Origin: Actinomycetospora sp. NBRC 106375
GTDB lineage: Bacteria; Actinomycetota; Actinomycetes; Mycobacteriales; Pseudonocardiaceae
Assembly (NCBI RefSeq): GCF_030269665.1
Contig: NZ_BSTS01000016.1
Location: 83,818-147,817, forward strand
Direction: 5' to 3'
DNA length: 64,000 nt
Shown one piece after another: positions 48,095-58,488 of this stretch. Within the stretch, counting starts at the first letter, position 1. Every line of letters starts with the position of its first letter. Made by a program: the position numbers and the translations under genes. Below the pieces are notes generated by a model, which searched no databases, had not been told where the DNA came from, and saw nothing but the letters and a program-made list of their open reading frames with translations.

Positions 48095-48955
48095 GTGAGG
48101 GCGATGACGCTCGGTGCGGGGTTCGTCGGGGCCCGGCTCGACGTCGGCCAGTACGTCGCGCTCTGGCGCGCGCTCGGGCTCGGGACGCGCCCGCCGACGC
48201 TCTCCGTCCTCGACCACGGCGACACGTACGCCGAGCGCGACGCCCTCGACGCCGCGGCCTGGCGGCGTCTCGCCGCGCAGGGGCTGCTCGACGCCCGCGG
48301 GGCACCCGATCCGGGGCTCGCCGACGCGCTCGGGGTGCTCGACCGGCCCGCCGTCGAGCTGGACGTGGTGGTGCAGCGTGACGGCGCGCCTCCGCGCACC
48401 GGCGTGGTCGCGGCGCGCGGCACCCTCGGCGTCGTCGCCCGGCTCGACGGCGACGGGCTGCTCCTGGAGCCGGCCGATCCCCACGACCTCGCCGGCTCCC
48501 TGCTGGCCCGCCTGCCCGACGCCCGCGCAGCGCCGGGCGTCGGGATGTCACTGCCCGCCGCCGCCCTGTTCGGCCGGGGCCGCACGCTCGACGAGCGCGC
48601 CCACCGGCTGCGCCGGGCCGGCGTGCCCGCCCACCACGTCGACCGCCTGAGGGCCCTGTGGGCGACGACGCCGACCGGCGCCCTGACGTTCGGCTGCGCG
48701 GCCCGCGACGGCGACGGCGTGTCCCGCCGCGGCCCGCGCACGGTCACCGTCCTCGACACTGCCGTCGGACGGGTGGCCTGGGGCCTCGACGCGTCGGGCC
48801 GGCACGTCCTCGTGCTGCCCCTCGACCGCCCGCGCCTGCGGGCCGCCCTGGCGGACCTCCTCGACGAGCACGCCCGGGCGGTGACCCCGGGCGATCAGCC
48901 CGACGGGTGCGCCGCGGACTCCGCCGCGAGACGGGCGCCGCGGTCGAGCAGGTAG
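48095..48955 (+). CDS. EspG-family ESX secretion-associated chaperone
   Basis: 286 residues (GTG at 48095; ATG at 48104 possible). The alpha/beta layout, 'LGAGFVGARLDVGQYVALWRALGLGTRPPTLSVLDHGDTYAERDALDAAAWRRL' start and C-terminal beta sheet fit EspG-like proteins, which bind PPE tips and keep them secretion-competent. Seven bases after the PPE-like stop. No ESX core gene (eccC, mycP, esxA) occurs in the window. Confidence 0.68.
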   Translation: MRAMTLGAGFVGARLDVGQYVALWRALGLGTRPPTLSVLDHGDTYAERDALDAAAWRRLAAQGLLDARGAPDPGLADALGVLDRPAVELDVVVQRDGAPPRTGVVAARGTLGVVARLDGDGLLLEPADPHDLAGSLLARLPDARAAPGVGMSLPAAALFGRGRTLDERAHRLRRAGVPAHHVDRLRALWATTPTGALTFGCAARDGDGVSRRGPRTVTVLDTAVGRVAWGLDASGRHVLVLPLDRPRLRAALADLLDEHARAVTPGDQPDGCAADSAARRAPRSSR

Positions 48956-48997
48956 CGGGCACGAGTCGCGGCGTGATCAGTCTCGGGTCGGGTCGTG

Positions 48998-49175
48998 GTG
49001 GGGGTCGGTGGCGCCGGACCGCGGGAGTCGCTGCCGATCCTTCGGTTTCCGAAGGATTTCGCGGGGAGTCGAGGGTCGGATCCGTTGTGGGGGTCGGTGG
49101 CGCCGGACCGCGGGAGTCGCTGCCGATCCCTTCGATTTCCGAAGCACTTTCCCCGGAGTCGCGGGGTCGACCCAC
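48998..49175 (+). repeat. Repeat D: two direct tandem copies, 89-bp period
   Basis: Copies 48998-49086 and 49087-49175 share GTGGGGGTCGGTGGCGCCGG and the following 25 bases, then differ slightly. Each has an internal hairpin around TTT (ATCCTTCGG/CCGAAGGAT in the first). They fill most of the 238-base gap after the EspG gene. Confidence 0.85.
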
Positions 49176-49193
49176 CGCCGCGTGCCCGGGCCG

Positions 49194-50129
49194 TCAGCCC
49201 CGCAGCACCGCCCGTACGGCCGCGGGGGCGTCGGAGGGCCGGTGCAGGGGCACCGAACGCCCGCCGCCGGCCGCGGCCAGCCGGGCGCACGAGACACGGG
49301 CCTCGTCGTCGTCGACCGTCACGAGTGTGTGGATGCGCGCCGAGCCCGAGCCGCCGGCGACCGGCGCCGGGTCCTCGCCCTCGTTCCACGCGCCGTCGGT
49401 GAGCACGAGGACGTCGGCGTGCGGGACGCGGGCCGCCGCGGCCTGGGCGAGCGCGGTGCGCAGGCCGAGCGCGAGGTCGGTGGTCGAGCCGCCGCGCAGG
49501 TCGAGCAGCGAGTCGAGCACCGCCGAGGCCGGCGCGGGGGAGTGCAGGTGGCGCAGCACCACGGCGCGCGACCAGAACGCGATCACCGCGATCTCGTCGT
49601 CGGAGCGCAGGCCGGCCGCGAGCGCGCCCGCGGTCGTCACCGCCGTCGACAACGGCTTCCCCGCGACCGATCCGGAGGCGTCGACGAGCAGCACGATCGC
49701 GCGGCCCGGGGAGCGCCAGCCGCGCCAGCGCAGGTCCTCGGCGCGGATCGGGCGGTGCACCAGCGACCGTTCCAGCGTGGCGTCCAGGTCGAGGTCGAGC
49801 CCCTCGCCCGCGACGGTCGCGAGCCGGCTCGAGCCTCGCCGCTCGGTCTCGCCCGCCCGGGCCGGCGGCACGAGGAGGCGCACCGCGAGGCGCCGGGCGG
49901 CGGCGCGCAGCAGCGGGTCGGTGGCGCGGGCGAGGTCCGCGAGCAGGTCGACGGTCGCGTCCGGGTCCTCGTCGTAGGCCCCGGACACGGCCGCCTCGTC
50001 GAGGACGCCGACCGTCGGGCTGACCTGCTGGAGCTCGTCGCCGTGGCGTCGCGACAGGTCGGCGCGGGTCTCGGTGCGCCGGGCCTGGTCGCGCAGCAGC
50101 TGCTCGACCTCCTTCGGGTCGGACACCAC
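49194..50129 (-). CDS. VWA-domain protein (MoxR partner)
   Basis: About 311 residues from GTG 50129. The C-terminal von Willebrand A domain has the metal-site motif 'LLVDASGSV' (DxSxS) and 'VLVLTDGAWN'. The N-terminal half is helical. VWA proteins next to MoxR ATPases act as adaptors in metal insertion or complex assembly. The frame is open further upstream; a CTG at 50186 overlapping the moxR stop (CTGA) is a second candidate start. Confidence 0.82.
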   Translation of the reverse strand: MVSDPKEVEQLLRDQARRTETRADLSRRHGDELQQVSPTVGVLDEAAVSGAYDEDPDATVDLLADLARATDPLLRAAARRLAVRLLVPPARAGETERRGSSRLATVAGEGLDLDLDATLERSLVHRPIRAEDLRWRGWRSPGRAIVLLVDASGSVAGKPLSTAVTTAGALAAGLRSDDEIAVIAFWSRAVVLRHLHSPAPASAVLDSLLDLRGGSTTDLALGLRTALAQAAAARVPHADVLVLTDGAWNEGEDPAPVAGGSGSARIHTLVTVDDDEARVSCARLAAAGGGRSVPLHRPSDAPAAVRAVLRG

Positions 50130-50182
50130 GCGCGGCGGGGCCCCGGGCGAGCGCCCCGACTCGGGCGGGGCGCCGCCGGGGC

Positions 50183-51214
50183 TCAGGCTTTTCCCGGGTC
50201 CCCGTCCGCGGAGCCGGTCGACTCGTCCGCGGGCGCGCTGGCCGCCCACAGCTCGGCGACGACGTCCTCGACCGTGCGCGTCGACCCCTCGAGGAGCTGG
50301 ACGCGCCCGGTGAGCGCGGCCAGGGCGGCGTCGGTGCCGGTGGTCTCGGCCGCGGGCGCGAGCCGGCCCGCGAGCGGCACGGAGCGCAGCTCGGCCAGCG
50401 ACGCCGCGACGGCGACGAGGTCGAGCGCGCCGCGCACCGAGGACCCCAGCCGCAGGTCGGGGTGCTCGCGGGTGGCGCGGGCCGCGCGCACCGCGCGCTC
50501 CACGAACCCGGCGTCCACGGGGCTGTGGTCGCGCCGGACGATCGCGGTCTCCTCGTCGGCGCTCTGGTGGGCGAAGCCGACGCGGCAAGAGCGGTCGTAG
50601 AGCGCCGGCGTGATCCGTCCGGTGCCGACGGCGTCCGACGGGTTCATGGCCGCGACGAGGCGGAAGCTCGGCGCGGCGTCGACGATCCCGAGCCGCGGGA
50701 CGTGCAGGCGTCGCTCGGAGAGCACGCCGAGCAGCACGTTCAGCGTCTCCTCGGGGACGCGGTTGAGCTCCTCGACGTAGAGCAGGGCGCCGGAGGTCAG
50801 CGCCCGGACGAGGGGCCCCGGCACGAAGTTGTCGGGCCGGTAGTCCTCGGTGAGGACACGCGAGGGGTCGTGGTGGCCGACGAGCCGGGCCGGCGAGAGC
50901 TCGGCGTTGCCCTCGACCAGCTCGAGGCCGACGCCCGCGCCCTCGGCGAGCGCGCGCAGCAGCGTCGTCTTGCCGGTGCCGGGCGGGCCCTCGAGCAGGA
51001 CGCTGCGCCCGGCGGCCAGCGCCGCGGCGATGACCTCGGACTCGCGGACGCGCCCGACCACCCGGGCCCGTGCCGCGTCGATCATGTCGCGAACGGGCAG
51101 GCGGCCGGCGGTGGGCAGAGCGGGGGCGGCCCCGGCGTCGTCGGGGGACACGCAGCGCAGCGGGGCTGGGCCGTCGTGCTCTCCGGACACCGGGGCCGCG
51201 GAACCGTTCGTCAC
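50183..51214 (-). CDS. MoxR-family AAA+ ATPase
   Basis: 343 residues, GTG start. Walker A GPPGTGKT (76-83), 'LLYVEELNRVPEETLNVLLGVLSERR' (Walker B region) and 'VAAMNPSD' sensor 1. The first 40 residues are non-conserved. Chaperone-like role with the VWA protein encoded downstream. It starts 15 bases after the alcohol dehydrogenase stop, on the same strand, so the three genes may be one operon. Confidence 0.9.
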   Translation of the reverse strand: MTNGSAAPVSGEHDGPAPLRCVSPDDAGAAPALPTAGRLPVRDMIDAARARVVGRVRESEVIAAALAAGRSVLLEGPPGTGKTTLLRALAEGAGVGLELVEGNAELSPARLVGHHDPSRVLTEDYRPDNFVPGPLVRALTSGALLYVEELNRVPEETLNVLLGVLSERRLHVPRLGIVDAAPSFRLVAAMNPSDAVGTGRITPALYDRSCRVGFAHQSADEETAIVRRDHSPVDAGFVERAVRAARATREHPDLRLGSSVRGALDLVAVAASLAELRSVPLAGRLAPAAETTGTDAALAALTGRVQLLEGSTRTVEDVVAELWAASAPADESTGSADGDPGKA

Positions 51215-51229
51215 TGGTGGTCGGCTACC

Positions 51230-52354
51230 TCAGTCGAAGACGACGACGCCGCGGATGTTCTTGCCGGCGTGCATGTCCTCGTAGCCCTGGGCGACCTCGT
51301 CGAGCTTGTACTTCTTGGTGACCAGCTCGTCGAGCTTGAGCTTGCCGGCGTTGTAGAGGCCCAGCATCTTGGGGATGTCGGCCTTCGGGTTCGAGGAGCC
51401 GAACAGCGAGCCCTTGAGCTTCTTCTCGAACAGGGTCAGCTCGCCGATCGGGATCGGCACGCCGATCTCGGTGATGTCGCCCAGGCCGGTGACCACGACG
51501 GTGCCCTGCTTGCGGATCGAGGCGAAGGCGTTGCCGACGTGCTCGGGCTTGGTGATGCCGATGGTGACCAGCGAGACGTCGGCGCCCTGGCCGTTGGTGT
51601 AGCCCTTGGCGATCTCGGTGGCCTCCTCGATCGTCTCGACGGCCTCGGTGGCGCCGAGCTCGAGGGCCTTCTCGCGCTTGAACGCGACCGGGTCGACGGC
51701 GATGACGTTGGCGGCGCCGGCGTGCGCGGCGCCCTGCACGGCGTTGGCGCCGATGCCGCCGATGCCCTGGATGATCACGGTGTCACCGGGCTGCACGTCG
51801 CCGGTGTTCACCGCGGTGCCCCAGCCGGTGCCGACCGAGCAGCCCAGCAGGCAGGTGGTCTCGAGGTTGGTGTCCTGCGCGACCTTGATCGCCGAGTCGA
51901 CCGCGACGGTCGTGTACTCCGAGAAGGTCGAGATGCCGCACATCTGGCCGACGTTGGTGCCGTCCTCGAGGTGCAGGCGGGTGGAGTCCTCGGTCCAGCG
52001 GGTGCCGGCGAGCAGGCCCGCGCCGAGGTCGCAGAGGTTCGAGTGCCCGGTGGCGCACCAGCGGCACTGCCCACAGGCGGGGAGGAACGAGAAGAGGACC
52101 TTGTCGCCGACCTCGAAGCCCTTGGTGTTCGGCCCGACCGACTCGACGATGCCGCCGCCCTCGTGCCCGCCGGCGAACGGGTAGGTGCCGACCGGGATGT
52201 CACCGGTGGCGATGTGGTCGTCGGAGTGGCACAGACCCGAGGCGACCATCTTCACCCGGATCTCGTCCTGACGCGGGTCGTCCACCTCCACCGTCGCCGT
52301 CTCGTACTTGCCCGGGGCCTGACGGACGAGAGATGTCCGGCACGTGATGGACAA
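51230..52354 (-). CDS. Zinc-dependent alcohol dehydrogenase, probably NDMA-dependent type
   Basis: 374 residues, MDR fold. Catalytic zinc ligands C42, H64/E65; structural zinc C94/C97/C100/C108; NAD site 'GIGGIG'. Sequence flavour ('FLPACGQCRWCATGHSNLCDLGAGLLAGT') matches actinobacterial nicotinoprotein-like enzymes that show activity with an artificial acceptor; this assignment is by resemblance. Start is TTG with GAGGAG nine bases upstream. Could produce aldehydes for the dehydrogenase at 27584. Divergent from cysS. Confidence 0.82.
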   Translation of the reverse strand: MSITCRTSLVRQAPGKYETATVEVDDPRQDEIRVKMVASGLCHSDDHIATGDIPVGTYPFAGGHEGGGIVESVGPNTKGFEVGDKVLFSFLPACGQCRWCATGHSNLCDLGAGLLAGTRWTEDSTRLHLEDGTNVGQMCGISTFSEYTTVAVDSAIKVAQDTNLETTCLLGCSVGTGWGTAVNTGDVQPGDTVIIQGIGGIGANAVQGAAHAGAANVIAVDPVAFKREKALELGATEAVETIEEATEIAKGYTNGQGADVSLVTIGITKPEHVGNAFASIRKQGTVVVTGLGDITEIGVPIPIGELTLFEKKLKGSLFGSSNPKADIPKMLGLYNAGKLKLDELVTKKYKLDEVAQGYEDMHAGKNIRGVVVFD

Positions 52355-52503
52355 CGCTGACCACTCCTCGCGTAGCGAAACCGTCGAATGACGAGCGCGA
52401 CTCTATGTCCCCCCTCACACGTTGGGAAGGGGGTTACCGAACGATCGGTCGGTCGGACGCGCTCGCTGCGCCATGGGTCGCCAGGGGCCCGGGGGTGGGC
52501 CCG

Positions 52504-52509
52504 TAGGAT
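52504..52509 (+). promoter_or_regulatory. -10 box, leaderless start of cysS
   Basis: TAGGAT ends seven bases before the GTG at 52517. Confidence 0.5.
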
Positions 52510-52516
52510 CCGGGCG

Positions 52517-53917
<1,401 letters not shown>

Positions 53918-53923
53918 CCGAAC

Positions 53924-54937
53924 ATGGCCGGCAACTCCCGGCGCCCCGGCGCCCGGCGCAACCCGGGGTCGAAGAAGGGGCCGACGAAGGGCTCGGGCGG
54001 CAAGGGGCGGTCGAGCCTCGAGGGCAAGGGTCCGACCCCGCCCGCCGACAAGCGCCCGAACCACAAGTCCTACCGCGCGGGCGGCGCGGCGGCGGCTCCC
54101 CGCAAGCCCGCCGGCGACGACCGGGGCGCGGCGCGCCGTTCCCCGGCCCGTCGCGAGGACCCCGACGGCCCGCAGACCGTCCTCGGGCGCAACCCGGTGG
54201 TCGAGAGCCTGCGCGCCCATAGCCCCGCCACCGCGCTCTACGTCGCCCAGAACATCGAGATCGACGACCGCGTCCGCGAGGCGATCAAGATGGCGTCCGA
54301 GCGCGGCGTCTCGGTGCTCGAGGTGCCGCGCGGCGACGTCGACAAGATGGCCGACGGCGCCGTGCACCAGGGCCTCGCGCTCGCCGTGCCGGCCTTCCAG
54401 TACCGCCACCCCGACGACCTGCTCGAGGAGGCCCGCCAGCGCGCCCACCTCGACCGCGTCGAACCGCTGCTCGTGGCGCTCGACGGGGTGACCGACCCGC
54501 GCAACCTCGGCGCCGTCCTGCGATCGGCCGCGGCGTTCGGGGCCCACGGGGTGCTGCTGCCCCTGCGCCGGTCGGTCGGTGTGACCCCGGTGGCCTGGCG
54601 GACCTCCGCGGGCGCCGCCGCCCGCGTGCCCGTCGGCCGCGCGACGAACCTCAGCCGCACCCTGACGGCCTGGCTCGACGAGGGCCTCGTCGCCGTCGGG
54701 CTGGACGGGGACGCGGCGACCGACATCGACCACCTCGACGACGTCGCCGGCCCCGACGCCGCCCGCGGCCCGCTCGTGGTCGTCGTCGGGTCGGAGGGCA
54801 AAGGCCTCTCCCGCCTCGTCGGCGAGACCTGCACGGGCACCGTGTCGATCCCGATGGCGGGCGACGTGGAATCGCTGAACGCCTCCGTCGCGGCCGGCGT
54901 GGCGCTCGCGGAAGTGGCGAGGCGCCGGCGCGCGTGA
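53924..54937 (+). CDS. rlmB: 23S rRNA (guanosine-2'-O-)-methyltransferase RlmB (SpoU/TrmH family)
   Basis: 337 residues. The first 80 are a basic Gly/Ser/Arg-rich extension typical of actinobacterial members; then an L30e-like substrate-binding domain and a SPOUT knot with '[21 protein letters not shown]', '[12 protein letters not shown]' and '[20 protein letters not shown]'. Methylates G2251-equivalent in the P-loop of 23S rRNA. Pair cysS-rlmB is conserved. Confidence 0.93.
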   Translation: MAGNSRRPGARRNPGSKKGPTKGSGGKGRSSLEGKGPTPPADKRPNHKSYRAGGAAAAPRKPAGDDRGAARRSPARREDPDGPQTVLGRNPVVESLRAHSPATALYVAQNIEIDDRVREAIKMASERGVSVLEVPRGDVDKMADGAVHQGLALAVPAFQYRHPDDLLEEARQRAHLDRVEPLLVALDGVTDPRNLGAVLRSAAAFGAHGVLLPLRRSVGVTPVAWRTSAGAAARVPVGRATNLSRTLTAWLDEGLVAVGLDGDAATDIDHLDDVAGPDAARGPLVVVVGSEGKGLSRLVGETCTGTVSIPMAGDVESLNASVAAGVALAEVARRRRA

Positions 54938-54943
54938 GGTGTT

Positions 54944-55015
54944 GCAGCGAACGCCCTATCGGCGTGCTCAACTGGATGTTCGCTGCTTCTACGCGCGCAA
55001 AGTCCGCGTTGATCA
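54944..55015 (+). repeat. Palindromic repeat A, copy 3 with enlarged loop
   Basis: 72 bp starting six bases after the rlmB stop. GCAGCGAAC/GTTCGCTGC arms are perfect (9 bp) and flank a 25-base loop; the right part CTTCTACGCGCG...GTTGATCA matches copies 1 and 2. The rest of the gap to 55168 holds no recognisable gene. Confidence 0.85.
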
Positions 55016-55168
55016 CCGGGACCGGGCGCGGCGGGGCTCCTCGGGGCGCGCCCGCGTGGAGATCACGAGCGCGCTGTGCACCCCGGCGGCGCAGCGGGCG
55101 TGGATGACGCGCTCCTGATCTCCGGCGCGCCTGCGGGCGCGTTCCGGCGACGGGCGCCCCTCGCCCGT

Positions 55169-56767
55169 CTACCCGAGCGACGGGGCCCTTCGCTCGGACT
55201 CCGCCGGCGCCGACGGCGCCGGCGCGTTCCCGGTCGGCACGGCGAGGTCCGTCGACGCCTCGCGGCCGCGCAGGACCCGGGAGTCGATCACCTGCCAGCG
55301 CCCGGCCTCGTCGCCCGCGCGTTCCAGCGCCGCGCCCGAGGCGACGACGCCGCCGTCGACCTCCTTGGCGGCCTCGGTCAGTCGCGCCGCCTCGTTCACC
55401 GGGTCGCCGATCACCGTGTACTCGTAGCGTCGCGTGTCGCCGATGTTCCCGGCGACGGCCTCGCCCGCGGAGACGCCGACGCCGGCGGCGATGTCCTCGA
55501 GCTCGGCGTCGATGCGCCGCGCGAGCTCGCGTCCCGCGCGCAGGGCGCAGCCGGCGGCGTCGGGGAGCGCGGTGGGGGCGCCGAAGACGGCCAGTGCGGC
55601 GTCGCCCTCGAACTTGTTGATCCAGCCGTCGTGCTGCTCGACGACGTCGATGACGACCGCGAAGAAGGCGTTGAGCGTCTCGACGACCTCGTGCGGGGGC
55701 CTCGTCGCGGCGAGGCGGGTGGAGCCGACGAGGTCGACGAACAGCACCGCGACCTCGCGGACCTCGCCGCCCAGCTCGACGTCGTTCTCGAGCGCGGTGC
55801 GGGCGACGTCCTCGCCGACGTGGCGGCCGAACAGGTCGCGCACGCGCTCCCGCTCGCGCAGCCCGCCGACCATGGTGTTGAAGCCGGCCTGCAGCAGGCC
55901 GAGCTCGGTGGTGTCGAAGACGGTGACCTCGGCGTCGTAGTCGCCCTCCTCGACGCGGCGCTGGGCGCGGCGCACGGCGATCACCGGGGCCGCGGTCGAG
56001 TTCGCCGTGAGCACGGTGACGAGGAACCCCACGACGAGCGCGACGCCCCCGAGCACGAGGACGACGAGGGCGAGCCGGTCGGTCGAGTAGCCGCCGAAGA
56101 CGAGCGACGCCGCGGCCGCGAGCAGCACGCCGACCAGCGGCACGGCGGTGCCCAGCGCCCACGACCCGACCGCGCGCAGCGCGACGCCGGGCAGGATGCG
56201 GTCGTTCGGTGGCCGGTCGTTGAGAACGCGCGCGACCTCGCGGCGCAGGACGCGCTCGACGAGGCGGGCCGTCACGGCCACCGTGGCGACCCCGCCGAGC
56301 GCGACCGTCACCCCGACCGAGAGCCCGAGCCGCGGGCTGGACGGGAGGTTGAGCGCCACGAACAGGGCGAGCGCGGCCGCCCACAGCACCGACTGGACGG
56401 TCGCGAGGCGCAGCGGTCCGCGCAGCACCACGCGCCGCACGCGCTTGCGGTGGCGACGCACGGCGGCCTCGGTCGCGTCCGGTCCGGGCGGCGGGGGGAT
56501 GCGCATCCGCGCGTGCCCCCAGACCACCCCGACGAGCACGGCGACGACGAGGTAGCCGGCGAAGGCGACGAGGTTGCGCAGCAGCGCGCCGGGGTCGTCC
56601 TCGACGAGCGTGCCGAGCGGCAGCACCCAGGCGGCCAGGACGAGCACGACCCCGGCGCCGACGACGTTCGGGATGACGACGACGAACACCAGCACGAGCC
56701 GCGTGACGGCGCGCAGGCCGCAGTCCTCCGGTGAGTCGGACGCCGTCGTCGGCGGCGCTGCGGCCAT
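55169..56767 (-). CDS. Membrane adenylate cyclase (class III) with HAMP domain
   Basis: 532 residues: six helices in the N-terminal half, HAMP (about 265-320, 'AVRRAQRRVEEGDYDAEV'), and a class III catalytic domain with metal-binding Asp in 'VLFVDLVGSTRLAA' and 'KFEGDAAL' and the adenine-specifying Lys and Asp ('NKFEGD', 'TVIGDPVN'). Resembles the mycobacterial Rv1318c-Rv1320c/Rv3645 group. TAGGGT on the minus strand lies six bases before the ATG: leaderless. Makes cAMP, perhaps for the Crp protein at 30803. Confidence 0.9.
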   Translation of the reverse strand: MAAAPPTTASDSPEDCGLRAVTRLVLVFVVVIPNVVGAGVVLVLAAWVLPLGTLVEDDPGALLRNLVAFAGYLVVAVLVGVVWGHARMRIPPPPGPDATEAAVRRHRKRVRRVVLRGPLRLATVQSVLWAAALALFVALNLPSSPRLGLSVGVTVALGGVATVAVTARLVERVLRREVARVLNDRPPNDRILPGVALRAVGSWALGTAVPLVGVLLAAAASLVFGGYSTDRLALVVLVLGGVALVVGFLVTVLTANSTAAPVIAVRRAQRRVEEGDYDAEVTVFDTTELGLLQAGFNTMVGGLRERERVRDLFGRHVGEDVARTALENDVELGGEVREVAVLFVDLVGSTRLAATRPPHEVVETLNAFFAVVIDVVEQHDGWINKFEGDAALAVFGAPTALPDAAGCALRAGRELARRIDAELEDIAAGVGVSAGEAVAGNIGDTRRYEYTVIGDPVNEAARLTEAAKEVDGGVVASGAALERAGDEAGRWQVIDSRVLRGREASTDLAVPTGNAPAPSAPAESERRAPSLG

Positions 56768-56773
56768 GCGCGG

Positions 56774-56779
56774 ACCCTA
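56774..56779 (-). promoter_or_regulatory. -10 box, leaderless start of the cyclase gene
   Basis: TAGGGT on the minus strand, six bases before the ATG at 56767. Confidence 0.45.
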
Positions 56780-56823
56780 GCGTCGGCCCTCGCCCGTTCG
56801 GCGCAACGACCGACGCAGGTCAC

Positions 56824-57675
56824 TCAGCCGGTCGCGAGTGCCGTCCGCGTCACGCGCCGCCGCGTCCGCACCGCCCCGAGGGCCCGGCACACCACGTAGA
56901 TCGCGAACGCGATCGACGCGACGAACGGGCTGATGGGCAGCCCGGCCCCGAGCGAGAGGAGGATGCCGCCGATCACCGCGACCTCGGCGAAGACGACCGC
57001 GAGCACCGTGGCCAGGGTCGGCGAGGCCGTGACCTGCGCGGCGGCCGCACCCGGGGTGATGAGCAGGCACAGCACGAGCAGGGCGCCGACGATCTGCACG
57101 CCGAGCGCGACCGTGACGCCGAGCAGGACCGCGAACACGATCGACAGCGCGCGCACCGGCACCCCGCGGGCCGCGGCCATGTCCGGGTCGAGGCTCGCGA
57201 ACAGCAGGGGGCGCCGGACCACCGCGAGCACGCCGAGCACGACGACGCCGACGACCGTCAGCGTGAGCACGTCGCCGGTGTCCACCCCGACGATCTGCCC
57301 GACGAGCAGGCCGAACTTGTTCGCCGACCGCCCCGTGTAGAGCGCCTGGAACAGCACGCCGAGCCCGAGCCCGAACGAGAGCAGCACGCCGATCACCGAG
57401 TCGCGCTCGCGCTGCGCCCGCCCGAGCGCCCCGAACAGCAGCGCGACGAGCACCGCACCCACCAGGGCGCCCCAGCCGATCGCGTCGGTGCCGAACACGA
57501 GCAGCGCCCCGGCGCCGCCGGCGAACGCCAGCTCGGCGGTGCCGTGCACCGAGAACGCCATGCCCCGCCCGACGACGAGCGGGCCGAGCAGCCCGGCGAG
57601 CACCGCCAGCACCACGCCCGCGATCAGCGCGTTGCGGACGAAGTCGAGCGCCAGCAGGTCCCACGTCGTCGTCAC
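56824..57675 (-). CDS. Zinc/manganese ABC transporter permease (ZnuB type)
   Basis: 283 residues, eight or nine helices; 'GRGMAFSVHGTAELAFAGGAGALL' and 'QIVGALLVLCLLITPGAAAA' are ABC-3 family motifs. The GTG overlaps the ATPase stop (GTGA). Last gene of the SBP-ATPase-permease operon. Confidence 0.92.
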   Translation of the reverse strand: MTTTWDLLALDFVRNALIAGVVLAVLAGLLGPLVVGRGMAFSVHGTAELAFAGGAGALLVFGTDAIGWGALVGAVLVALLFGALGRAQRERDSVIGVLLSFGLGLGVLFQALYTGRSANKFGLLVGQIVGVDTGDVLTLTVVGVVVLGVLAVVRRPLLFASLDPDMAAARGVPVRALSIVFAVLLGVTVALGVQIVGALLVLCLLITPGAAAAQVTASPTLATVLAVVFAEVAVIGGILLSLGAGLPISPFVASIAFAIYVVCRALGAVRTRRRVTRTALATG

Positions 57676-58469
57676 GGGCCGCCCCCGGTGTGCACGAGAC
57701 GGTCCTCCGCCCCGACGACGACGATGCGGTCGCGCACGCGGACGACGTCGACGTCGGTGCGGTAGAGCTCCGAGAGCGTCTCCGACGTCATCACCTCGTC
57801 GGGCGTGCCGATGCGGAAGCGCCCGTCGACGAGGTAGAGCACGCGGTCGGTGACGGGCAGGACCGGGTTGAGCTCGTGGGTCACGAAGACGATCGCGGTG
57901 CCGTGCTCGCGCCGGCGGCGCTCGAGCAGCTCGACGACCGTGCGCTGGCGGGCGAGGTCGAGCGAGTGCAGCGGCTCGTCGGCGAGCAGCAGGTCGGGGT
58001 CCCCGACGAGCGCCTGGGCGACCCGCAGCCGCTGCTGCTCGCCGCCCGAGAGCCGCCCCACCGGGGCGTCGGCGAGATCCAGCGCGTCCACCTGCAGCAG
58101 CGCCTCCCGCACCTGGCGGGTCCGCTCGGCACGCCCGCCCCGGCGCAGGCCGAAGCGGTGCCCGTCGAGGCCGAGCCCGACGAGGTCGCGCCCGCGCAGC
58201 GGCGTCAACGGGTCGACGCTCGTCTGCTGCGGGACGTACCCCACGGTGGCGCTCCCGCGCGACGGCGGGCGGCCGTCGACCTCGCAGGTGCCCGCCGCGA
58301 GCGGCAGCAGCCCCAGCAGGACCGCGAGCAGCGTCGTCTTGCCCGAGCCGTTGGGCCCCAGGACCGTGACGAACTCGCCGGGCGCGACGTCGAGGTCGAG
58401 GCCGGTCCACAGCGTGCTGCCCCCGCGGCGCACCTCGGCGCCGGCCAAGCGGATCGACGGCGTGCTCAC
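57672..58469 (-). CDS. Zinc/manganese ABC transporter ATPase (ZnuC type)
   Basis: 265 residues from the GTG at 58469 (GAGG eight bases upstream; the frame opens at 58502). Walker A GPNGSGKT, signature LSGGEQ, Walker B LLLADEP and His in 'VTHEL'. Energises metal uptake. Confidence 0.92.
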   Translation of the reverse strand: MSTPSIRLAGAEVRRGGSTLWTGLDLDVAPGEFVTVLGPNGSGKTTLLAVLLGLLPLAAGTCEVDGRPPSRGSATVGYVPQQTSVDPLTPLRGRDLVGLGLDGHRFGLRRGGRAERTRQVREALLQVDALDLADAPVGRLSGGEQQRLRVAQALVGDPDLLLADEPLHSLDLARQRTVVELLERRRREHGTAIVFVTHELNPVLPVTDRVLYLVDGRFRIGTPDEVMTSETLSELYRTDVDVVRVRDRIVVVGAEDRLVHTGGGP

Positions 58470-58488
58470 GGACAGAACCTCATGCTCC

